DNA from: Thermofilaceae archaeon
GTDB taxonomy: Archaea > Thermoproteota > Thermoprotei > Thermofilales > B69-G16
Reading direction: 5' to 3'
Length of the DNA: 9,896 bases
NCBI GenBank assembly: GCA_027017165.1
Contig: JALURF010000042.1
Coordinates: 1 to 9,896, forward strand
The notes beneath the pieces were generated by a model, which had not been told where the DNA came from, ran no database searches, and worked only from the letters and a program-made list of their open reading frames with translations. Below, piece after piece: positions 1 to 5,357 of this stretch (its first letter is position 1; each line of letters opens with the position of its first letter). A program made the position numbers and the translations under genes.

Positions 1-133
1 ATATTTTTATTCATTAATTTTATAGAAAATAGATAAAATTATCAAAATATGCATTTGTTAAATAATGATAATACTATATTAAGGAAAAACAACAATGCAC
101 CAACTACCGGGCGGTATTACTCAAAGTAGTAAT

Positions 134-141
134 CTATTTAA
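134..141 (+). promoter_or_regulatory. TATA-like promoter element for the ferredoxin/AOR operon
   Basis: The sequence CTATTTAA lies 24 to 31 nt upstream of the GTG start at 165, the spacing expected of an archaeal TATA box driving a leaderless or nearly leaderless transcript. No Shine-Dalgarno-like sequence is seen just before that GTG, which fits. Two small hairpins, TACC/GGTA (105-108 with 113-116) and ATTACT/AGTAAT (116-121 with 128-133), sit immediately upstream and could be part of a control region. Assignment rests on spacing and composition only. Confidence 0.5.
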
Positions 142-164
142 GTGTTCTGTAGATGTAAAAGCCT

Positions 165-578
165 GTGGCGTCGAAAAACAAAAGATTGGATATAGTTGAC
201 GTTGATAGATGCGTTGGCTGTTTATCCTGCATGTTTGCATGTGCTAGGAGATTCGGCGAGGGAGGATATGATAGGAGCGCCATAGCTATTAGAAGCGCTG
301 CAGGAGTAGAGAGAGGTTTCGTCGTGATAGTGTGTAGGGCATGTAAAGATCCTCCTTGCGCTAAAGTATGCCCGGTGGGAGCTTTAAGTTTAAGGAAGGG
401 GGGAGGAGTATACCTGAACTCGGCTAAGTGTATAGGATGTGGTTTTTGTAGAGAAGCGTGTCCAATAGGTGCTGTTATGTGGGATGATGAATTGAACAAG
501 CCAATCATATGTACTCAGTGCGGATATTGCGTTGACTATTGCCCTCATGGAGTTATAGAATTGGCGGAGGTGGAGTAA
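165..578 (+). CDS. Four-cluster [4Fe-4S] ferredoxin, likely electron-transfer subunit of the adjacent AOR
   Basis: This 137-residue protein carries sixteen cysteines in four groups: C16/C19/C22/C26, C57/C60/C65/C69, C89/C92/C95/C99 and C116/C119/C122/C126. Three of the groups end in the Cys-Pro typical of ferredoxins. This is the pattern of HycB/DmsB-like polyferredoxins that bind four [4Fe-4S] clusters and pass electrons for a partner molybdenum or tungsten enzyme. No signal peptide or membrane segment is visible, so it should be cytoplasmic. The start is GTG, supported by a TATA-like box at 134-141. The stop codon directly abuts the ATG of the AOR gene, and a strong GGAGGTGGA ribosome site for that gene lies in its last codons, so the two are co-translated and probably form a complex. 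In the bacterial AorAB system of Aromatoleum a similar four-cluster subunit partners the tungsten subunit; equivalence here is inferred. Confidence 0.9.
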   Translation: MASKNKRLDIVDVDRCVGCLSCMFACARRFGEGGYDRSAIAIRSAAGVERGFVVIVCRACKDPPCAKVCPVGALSLRKGGGVYLNSAKCIGCGFCREACPIGAVMWDDELNKPIICTQCGYCVDYCPHGVIELAEVE

Positions 579-2333
579 ATGCATCCTAAAGATATGCTTT
601 CAAATGTGCTGTACATAGACTTGACAAGAAAGACTTACTGGGTAGAGAATAGAAGGGATTTATTTGAAGAGTATATAGGCGGGGCTGGCGTAGCAATAAA
701 TCTATTAAGAGAAGAGTGCCCCAGAGGGGCGGATCCCTTAGGGCCGGATAATCCAATAGTATTCACGGTGGGCCCATTCACTGGTGTATACCCGATAGCC
801 TCTAAGACTGTGGCTATGTTTAAGAGTCCTCTCACCGGGAACTTGGGCGAAAGCCATGCTGGCGGTAGAAGTGCTATAGCTATAAGAATGGCTGGTTACG
901 GAGCGATAATCATAAAAGGAGCTAGCGAAAAACCGGTTTATGTCGCAGTTCACGGGGATAAGGTATTCTTTAGAGATGCTTCCGCCCTCTGGGGTATTAA
1001 AAGTAGCTTAACTGTAGGCAGAATTATAAGGGAGAGAGAACCTGGAGCGGGAATGAGGACTATAATGAGGATAGGAAGAGCTGGAGAAAAACTGGTTAGG
1101 TATGCGTGTGTGGTAACCGAGACTTATAGGCATTTCGGCAGGTTGGGTTTAGGAGCCGTTTTCGGGAGCAAGAAGCTTAAAGCCTTAGTAGTTTCGGGGA
1201 GACGTTCTATACCAGTCTCGGATAAAAGAACGTATAGAGAGGTATATAAAGAGCTGTTTGATGCTATGGTTAAATCGCCAGCTATGAGAAAATACCACGA
1301 TTTAGGAACTGCCGCCAACGTGCTACCTTTAAACGAGCTCGGCGCGCTCCCAACCAAGAACCTGCAGGCTTCTCGATTTGAAAAAGCCGACGGTATTTCA
1401 GGCGAGAACTTAGCCGAGAAATACCTTGGTCGTAGACTAGCATGCGCCCATTGTCCAGTAGCATGTATTCATCTAGCCGCTTTAAGAGAGCCTTATGAAG
1501 ATGAGCCCTATTTCTACAAGACCACGTTCATCTCTTACGACTACGAGTTGATATATTCGCTGGGCAGTATGCTAGGTATTGGAAATGCAGAAGATCTGTT
1601 AAAAATACTCGACGAAGTCGAAGTATTAGGCTTAGATGGTATAAGTAGCGGCGTTGTGCTAGCTTGGGCTACCGAAGCGTTTAAAAAGAAGTTGATAAGC
1701 GAGAAAGAAACTTTAGGCTTGAAATTCGAATGGGGCGATGTTGAGACTTACATTAGGGCTTTGAGATATATAGTCAGCCAGCCTAACGAATTCTATCAAG
1801 TATTGGCTAGAGGGGTGAGTTACGCCTCTCAAATCTATGGTGGTGAAGAATTTGCTTTAGCGTTTGGAGGTAACGAAATGCCTGGCTACCACACGGGGCC
1901 TACAGGCTACTTTGGATTTTTAGCTGGTTCGAGACATAGCCATCTGGATATGGGAGGATACAGTATTGATCAGAAAGTTCTCGGCAAGGAATTCACGGCA
2001 GAAGAGCTGGTGGAGAGAGCTTTAAAAGAGGAAGAATGGAGACAAATATTATCGAGTCTTGTAGTTTGCTTTTTCGCTAGGGGGATATACAAGCCAGAAG
2101 TAGTCGCCAAAGCCTTTAAACCTCTAGGATGGAAGTTAGATGTTAAAGATCTGGAAGAGAAGGGCAAGATTATACATAGGCTTAAATACGAGTTTAAGTA
2201 TAGGGAGGGATTCTCACTGGATAAGCTAAAGATTCCGAGAAGAATATTTGAAGTTCCTACGCCGCATGGGGTTTTGAGAGAAGAGACGATAAAAGAAATG
2301 ATAGAGGTATTTAAAGGGAAAATATCCGCTTAA
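579..2333 (+). CDS. Aldehyde:ferredoxin oxidoreductase family tungsten enzyme
   Basis: This 584-residue protein is close to the usual length of about 600 for the family, which oxidises aldehydes to carboxylic acids using a tungsten bis-pterin centre and passes electrons to ferredoxin. The N-terminal domain shows the family hallmarks: an IDLT segment, GGAGVAINLL around residues 34-43, and a GGRSAIAIRMAGYGAIIIKG pterin-domain stretch. The single [4Fe-4S] cluster has all four ligands: C289, C292 and C296 (CX2CX3C) and the distal C497. The LPTKNLQ and GSRHSHLDMGG segments match conserved family regions. It begins immediately after the ferredoxin stop codon, with a strong ribosome site inside the ferredoxin gene. 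Substrate cannot be read from the sequence: AOR, FOR, GAPOR and WOR subtypes share these motifs, and the polyferredoxin partner leans towards an AorAB-like or WOR5-like type. No cofactor-synthesis genes are in the window. Confidence 0.92.
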   Translation: MHPKDMLSNVLYIDLTRKTYWVENRRDLFEEYIGGAGVAINLLREECPRGADPLGPDNPIVFTVGPFTGVYPIASKTVAMFKSPLTGNLGESHAGGRSAIAIRMAGYGAIIIKGASEKPVYVAVHGDKVFFRDASALWGIKSSLTVGRIIREREPGAGMRTIMRIGRAGEKLVRYACVVTETYRHFGRLGLGAVFGSKKLKALVVSGRRSIPVSDKRTYREVYKELFDAMVKSPAMRKYHDLGTAANVLPLNELGALPTKNLQASRFEKADGISGENLAEKYLGRRLACAHCPVACIHLAALREPYEDEPYFYKTTFISYDYELIYSLGSMLGIGNAEDLLKILDEVEVLGLDGISSGVVLAWATEAFKKKLISEKETLGLKFEWGDVETYIRALRYIVSQPNEFYQVLARGVSYASQIYGGEEFALAFGGNEMPGYHTGPTGYFGFLAGSRHSHLDMGGYSIDQKVLGKEFTAEELVERALKEEEWRQILSSLVVCFFARGIYKPEVVAKAFKPLGWKLDVKDLEEKGKIIHRLKYEFKYREGFSLDKLKIPRRIFEVPTPHGVLREETIKEMIEVFKGKISA

Positions 2334-2343
2334 CCTTTTTTAT
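2334..2343 (+). terminator. T-tract terminator between convergent AOR and rtcB genes
   Basis: Only ten bases separate the AOR stop from the rtcB stop on the other strand. They include a run of six T (2336-2341) directly after the AOR stop, followed by further T-rich sequence inside the last rtcB codons. Archaeal RNA polymerase terminates at T-runs without needing a hairpin, so this is a credible terminator for the plus-strand operon. No comparable T-run is seen for rtcB on the minus strand. Confidence 0.5.
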
Positions 2344-3792
2344 TTATCCTTTAGTTACGCCTATAGGTCTTAATCTAACTACCAGAGTTGCTATGCCCAC
2401 TTCATGACTTACTTTTGCGACTCTATCCACGTCTTTATACGCGTCAGGCGCCTCCTCCGCGACAACTCTCATACTTGCAGCTCTTACCACGATACCGTGC
2501 TTCTCTAGATCTCTCAATATCTGTGTCGCCCTGAAAGACCTTACCGCTGCGGCTCTACTACGTAGCCTCCCAGCCCCATGTGCGGTTGATCCAAAAGTAA
2601 TCTTCATAGCGGAAGGCTTGCCTAGTAGTATGTAAGATGCTGTGCCCATGGAGCCGGGTATTAAGACCGGTTGACCTATACTTCTGTATTTCTTTGGTAT
2701 AGCTGGATGTCCCGCCGGAAAAGCTCTTGTGGCACCTTTCCTGTGTACGTATACTTTAGCTCTCTTTCCATTGACTTTATGTTCTTCTAGCTTTGCTATG
2801 TTATGGGCGACGTCGTAGATCACGTTCATATCTAAATCATCTGCACTCTTCCTGAAAACGTGTTCAAAAGCCTGCCTAGTCCAGTGCATTATCATCTGCC
2901 TATTAGCCCACGCAAAATTTGCAGCAGCGGACATAGCCGCGAAGTATTCCTCGGCTTCTCTACTAGTCACGGGAACGCTTACTAATTCTCTATCGGGGAG
3001 AGGCATTCTATACCGTCTCACGGCGTGTTCCATCACTTTGAGATAATCGCTACAGACTTGGTGACCCAATCCTCTACTACCAGTGTGTATCATTACCGTT
3101 ATTTGGCCTTCTTCATATATTCCCATGAGCTTAGCGGCTTCTCTATCATATATTTTATCTACGACTTGAATCTCTAGGAAATGGTTCCCGCTGCCGAGCG
3201 TACCTAGCTGGTTCTTGCCTCTACTCTTTGCTCTATGAGATACTCTATCCGGGTCTGCCGTCACCATATGCCCGTTTTCCTCAATGTAATCCCTATCTTC
3301 AGGCCATCCATAGCCGTGATCTATAGCCCAATCCACGCCTTCCGCCAAAACTCTATCAAGCTCGCTAATGCTTAGACTAACCTTGCCCGTCGATCCTAGC
3401 CCGGATGGTACATAGCGGAATAGAGTATCTATTAATTTCCTCAATTGAGGTTTAACATCTTCAAATTTTAGATTAGTTCTCAGTACTCTAACTCCACAGT
3501 TTATATCGTAGCCTACTCCGCCCGGGCTTATTACTCCCTCTTCTGCATCAAAAGCAGCTACTCCACCTATCGGGAAACCGTATCCTTGATGACCATCCGG
3601 CAATACTATAGAATACTTGTATATACCCGGTAGGTGGGCTACGTTAGCCGCCTGGACCAGGGTTAGATCACTCTTCATTTTAGCTAGTAATTCCTCATCA
3701 GCGAAGATACGGGCAGGTACTCTCATACCCCTCTTATAGTTCTGGGGTATTTCCCATACGTATTTATCTATTCTTTTTAGAGGTACAGACAT
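2344..3792 (-). CDS. rtcB: RNA-splicing ligase RtcB (tRNA-splicing ligase)
   Basis: RtcB joins RNA 2',3'-cyclic phosphate ends to 5'-OH ends using GTP and Mn2+, in archaeal tRNA intron splicing and RNA repair. Numbered from the ATG at 3792 the protein has 482 residues, close to the 481 of the Pyrococcus horikoshii enzyme, and all active-site landmarks are present: D96 and C99 (GYDINCG), H204 (GSGNHF), H236 (MIHTGSRG), H330 (DVAHNIAK) and H405 (TAHGAGR), the last being the histidine that becomes guanylylated. The LPDGHQGYGFPIGG segment is also diagnostic. In-frame alternatives exist upstream, ATG at 3804 and GTG at 3810. I chose 3792 because MSVPLKRID matches the usual RtcB N-terminus, although the TATA-like box at 3835-3842 could serve any of the three. 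No archease gene, a frequent partner, is in the window. It is transcribed divergently from an HTH regulator across a large palindrome. Confidence 0.96.
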   Translation of the reverse strand: MSVPLKRIDKYVWEIPQNYKRGMRVPARIFADEELLAKMKSDLTLVQAANVAHLPGIYKYSIVLPDGHQGYGFPIGGVAAFDAEEGVISPGGVGYDINCGVRVLRTNLKFEDVKPQLRKLIDTLFRYVPSGLGSTGKVSLSISELDRVLAEGVDWAIDHGYGWPEDRDYIEENGHMVTADPDRVSHRAKSRGKNQLGTLGSGNHFLEIQVVDKIYDREAAKLMGIYEEGQITVMIHTGSRGLGHQVCSDYLKVMEHAVRRYRMPLPDRELVSVPVTSREAEEYFAAMSAAANFAWANRQMIMHWTRQAFEHVFRKSADDLDMNVIYDVAHNIAKLEEHKVNGKRAKVYVHRKGATRAFPAGHPAIPKKYRSIGQPVLIPGSMGTASYILLGKPSAMKITFGSTAHGAGRLRSRAAAVRSFRATQILRDLEKHGIVVRAASMRVVAEEAPDAYKDVDRVAKVSHEVGIATLVVRLRPIGVTKG

Positions 3793-3835
3793 AAAAATCC
3801 CCATATACACTAAGCCCTGTGGTGGATATTAATAT

Positions 3836-3875
3836 TTTTATACTTCTACTATAAATTTATAAGAGAAGTATAAAA
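3836..3875. promoter_or_regulatory. 40-bp palindromic operator/divergent promoter between rtcB and the HTH gene
   Basis: This segment is symmetric about the 3855/3856 junction: 18 of 20 base pairs across the axis are complementary. The outer arms are perfect 12-mers, TTTTATACTTCT (3836-3847) and AGAAGTATAAAA (3864-3875). The core, TATAAATTTATA (3850-3861), is a perfect 12-bp palindrome. Only two dinucleotides (3848-3849 and 3862-3863) break the symmetry. It contains TATA-like boxes facing both ways: TATAAAAA on minus at 3842-3835, about 26 nt before the 5'-most rtcB starts, and central or plus-strand elements for the HTH gene. A dimeric or tetrameric repressor, perhaps the divergent HTH protein, binding here would block both promoters. 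The symmetry is seen directly; the binding protein is inferred. Confidence 0.7.
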
Positions 3876-3877
3876 GT

Positions 3878-3883
3878 AGGTGG
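3878..3883 (+). promoter_or_regulatory. Ribosome binding site deciding the TTG start of the HTH gene
   Basis: AGGTGG lies five bases before the TTG at 3889 and resembles the complement of the archaeal 16S rRNA 3' end. It supports the non-ATG start at 3889, the first possible start downstream of the palindrome. It also implies that this gene has a short leader rather than a leaderless mRNA. Confidence 0.55.
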
Positions 3884-3888
3884 TTTAA

Positions 3889-4344
3889 TTGAAGATTAGA
3901 GTTAGGCGGAGAATCACTATTGAGGAATTGTGGAAGATTATTAACGAGTATGAGTATTCTTTTGGAACTCCAGATAGATTGAGGCGGGAGCTTTTAGTTT
4001 CCCGAGATGAACGGTTAAAAAATAAACTGGATGAGTGGATTAACGCGATAAATGCCATCAGAGAATATGAGGAAGATGGTGAGGAGACTTTTATCAAAGA
4101 AGAGGAGGGCGATCCCAGCGTTGTGAGAAGATTATTGACTGATAATATGGTTGAGCTTTTAAAAGAAATTGGAAGAGGAGTGAATTCGATAAGCGAATTA
4201 GCTAGACGAGTTGGACGATCTGTCTCAAACGTGTATAACGATCTCCAGTTCCTATATCGGAATGGATTTCTAGGTTTTCAAAAACGGGGAAGACATGTAG
4301 TTCCTTACCTTTTACTGGAGGAAATTGTAATAGATTTCCGCTAG
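3889..4344 (+). CDS. Winged-helix transcriptional regulator, HVO_A0114/COG4190-like
   Basis: This 151-residue protein has a charged, helical N-terminal part (residues 1-80) and a C-terminal winged helix-turn-helix domain (about 84-150). The core is LTDNMVELLKEI, then a SISELARRVGRSVSNVYNDL helix-turn-helix with its recognition helix near residues 110-123, then a hairpin wing and a VVPYLLLEEIVIDF end. That ending is typical of the small archaeal DNA-binding proteins annotated as HVO_A0114-like or COG4190 transcriptional regulators, some of which are listed as antitoxin-like. No toxin gene is adjacent. The start is TTG with an AGGTGG site just upstream. It is divergent from rtcB and faces a 40-bp palindrome, so autoregulation together with control of rtcB is the simplest reading. 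This is inference, and no ligand-binding domain is recognised. Confidence 0.8.
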   Translation: MKIRVRRRITIEELWKIINEYEYSFGTPDRLRRELLVSRDERLKNKLDEWINAINAIREYEEDGEETFIKEEEGDPSVVRRLLTDNMVELLKEIGRGVNSISELARRVGRSVSNVYNDLQFLYRNGFLGFQKRGRHVVPYLLLEEIVIDFR

Positions 4345-4482
4345 AAAATCGCGCTTAAACCTTGAGATGCGAGGCGTAGGGGTTCCCTTGAGAACTCCGA
4401 TAGAGGCTTCAACCTCGATAGAGAAACTCCTGGTAGACCGAAATACATATTTTTCTGACGGTGTCTACCAAGGGTGAGCCCG
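4345..4482 (+). ncRNA. Candidate structured non-coding element
   Basis: This non-coding stretch holds several base-pairing possibilities. GGGGTTC (4379-4385) pairs with GAACTCC (4392-4398) around a six-base loop. GAGG (4403-4406) pairs with CCTC (4413-4416). The strongest is CCTGGTAGAC (4429-4438) with GTCTACC-A-(A)-GG (4463-4473), ten pairs with one bulged A. CCTTG (4360-4364) could alternatively close the whole region with CAAGG (4469-4473). It also has two direct repeats: CCTTGAG at 4360 and 4386, and CGATAGAG at 4398 and 4416. It is more GC-rich than neighbouring spacers and lies upstream of the next gene's TATA box, so it is not that gene's leader. It matches no RNA family I can name (not tRNA, SRP or RNase P RNA). 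It may be an independent small RNA, on either strand, or the 3' UTR of the HTH gene. Confidence 0.35.
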
Positions 4483-4494
4483 TTAAAATTATAT
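4483..4494 (+). promoter_or_regulatory. TATA-like promoter element for the YbjN-like gene
   Basis: TTAAAATTATAT lies 21 to 32 nt before the GTG start at 4515, placing transcription initiation at or next to the start codon. This separates the downstream gene from the structured region on its left. Confidence 0.55.
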
Positions 4495-4514
4495 GTGTGT
4501 TGATGGTTTAATTC

Positions 4515-4961
4515 GTGGCTGGAATTGTGAAAAAAGAAGAGGTTGCCCAAAAGATTAGCGATTTTCTAGGTAAAATGGATTTGCGCTATAATCACGATGA
4601 GAAAAATAATAATTTCGCAGTACATTTCGATGTAAAGTTTGGAGAGGAAGTTCTTCATTTCCAAGTTTTCGTATTCTATAACGAGGATTGGATATCTATC
4701 GTAGCTCCTCTTATAAGAGAAAGCGATTTACCGAAAGAAGTGGATAAACTTGAGTTTTATAAGAAATTGCTTAGGGAGACGTATTACCTAAACGAGGTTA
4801 CGTATGGATTAACTGAAAATGATGACGTCGTCGTTCACGCGGAAAGTGCTACACAAGCTTTGGATTTTGAGAATTTTAAAATAGAGTTTTATAGCGTAGT
4901 GTACGGTATAGAGCATTTTTTAAACGAGGTTATACCAAGCGTATTCGCGACCAGCGAATAA
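4515..4961 (+). CDS. Small YbjN/type III secretion chaperone-like protein, function unknown
   Basis: This 148-residue acidic protein has no membrane segment, no cysteine and no catalytic motif I can recognise. It looks like an alternating alpha/beta fold: an N-terminal helix (residues 5-20), strands around FAVHFDVKF and EVLHFQVFVFYNEDWISIVAPL (about 35-75), a helix with FYKKLLRETYYLNEVTYGL (about 83-101), a strand with DDVVVHAES, and a long C-terminal helix (about 123-145). That order resembles the YbjN and CesT/type III secretion chaperone-like fold, which occurs widely in archaea and bacteria as small proteins of unknown role, probably protein-binding. The start is GTG with a TATA-like box about 26 nt upstream, so it is probably leaderless. 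It stands alone between a structured spacer and the next promoter. Family assignment is by appearance of the sequence only. Confidence 0.72.
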   Translation: MAGIVKKEEVAQKISDFLGKMDLRYNHDEKNNNFAVHFDVKFGEEVLHFQVFVFYNEDWISIVAPLIRESDLPKEVDKLEFYKKLLRETYYLNEVTYGLTENDDVVVHAESATQALDFENFKIEFYSVVYGIEHFLNEVIPSVFATSE

Positions 4962-4969
4962 ACTCTATA

Positions 4970-4980
4970 TTTTTTATATA
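4970..4980 (+). promoter_or_regulatory. T-run and TATA box between the YbjN-like gene and the COG3357 gene
   Basis: A run of six T (4970-4975) just after the YbjN-like stop can terminate that gene. The overlapping TTTATATA (4973-4980) is a good TATA box, about 40 nt before the ATG at 5020. That leaves a leader of around 15 nt containing an AAGGAG ribosome site (5007-5012), seven bases before the ATG. This promoter probably serves both the COG3357-like gene and nreA. Confidence 0.5.
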
Positions 4981-5019
4981 ACGGCAATGCTCAGTTTTAT
5001 TTAGTGAAGGAGTTGGATT

Positions 5020-5340
5020 ATGAGCGGTTTTGAGTCGAGAAGAGAGAGGATAATTGATATCTTAAAGAATAGCGACAGACCTTTAAGTGTGGATGAAATA
5101 GCCGTATTGATAGGTTTAAACCCGAGAGAGTCTAAGCATGTTTATGAAGATTTGAAACATGCGGCAAAAACCTTATACCGGAGAAGCAGAGGGAGAGAAT
5201 ATATAGCTATGATCCCTCCAAAATGTCTAAATTGTGGCTTCGTGTTTAAGAAAATAAATAGGGTAAGGAAACCGTCTAAGTGTCCCAAGTGTAGGAGCGA
5301 GCGGATAGCTCCTCCCCTTTTCGTCTACGTGGTAGAATAG
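5020..5340 (+). CDS. HTH plus zinc-ribbon protein, COG3357-like predicted transcriptional regulator
   Basis: This 106-residue protein has two parts. Residues 6-56 form a winged helix-turn-helix (RRERIIDILKN, then LSVDEIAVLIGL and ESKHVYEDLKHAAKTL). Residues 66-98 form a zinc ribbon with C69/C72 and C88/C91. This is the architecture of archaeal proteins grouped as COG3357, predicted transcriptional regulators with an HTH and a Zn-ribbon; the actual function is not established. It has an ATG start with a good AAGGAG ribosome site. The stop is 17 bp before the TTG of nreA, so the two are probably co-transcribed. A role in controlling or assisting the repair gene is possible but not shown by the sequence. 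Confidence 0.85.
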   Translation: MSGFESRRERIIDILKNSDRPLSVDEIAVLIGLNPRESKHVYEDLKHAAKTLYRRSRGREYIAMIPPKCLNCGFVFKKINRVRKPSKCPKCRSERIAPPLFVYVVE

Positions 5341-5357
5341 CTGATAAGGGGTCGAGC

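Noticed and set aside
1..100. Strongly AT-rich sequence at the left edge, considered as a replication origin
   Set aside because: No origin-box repeats or replication genes are visible; it is ordinary AT-rich intergenic sequence as far as it can be read here.
95..199. A 34-codon ORF with ATG at 95 overlapping the ferredoxin start in another frame
   Set aside because: It has no ribosome site, overlaps the better supported ferredoxin gene and its promoter, and its sequence shows no protein-like features.
4398..4423. Repeated CGATAGAG with an intervening CTTCAAC, reminiscent of a degenerate CRISPR repeat
   Set aside because: There are only two copies 18 bp apart, far shorter than repeat-spacer units, and no cas genes are near.
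4429..4473. Possible C/D-box or H/ACA guide RNA, from the CTGA at 4455-4458 and the bulged stem
   Set aside because: No RTGATGA C box, no paired D/C' boxes and no convincing kink-turn or terminal ACA could be placed; kept only as an unclassified structured element.
4341..4550. Minus-strand 69-residue ORF across the structured spacer
   Set aside because: It overlaps the ends of two real genes and the hairpin-forming region, and its composition does not look like a protein; it is more likely a by-product of the non-coding element.
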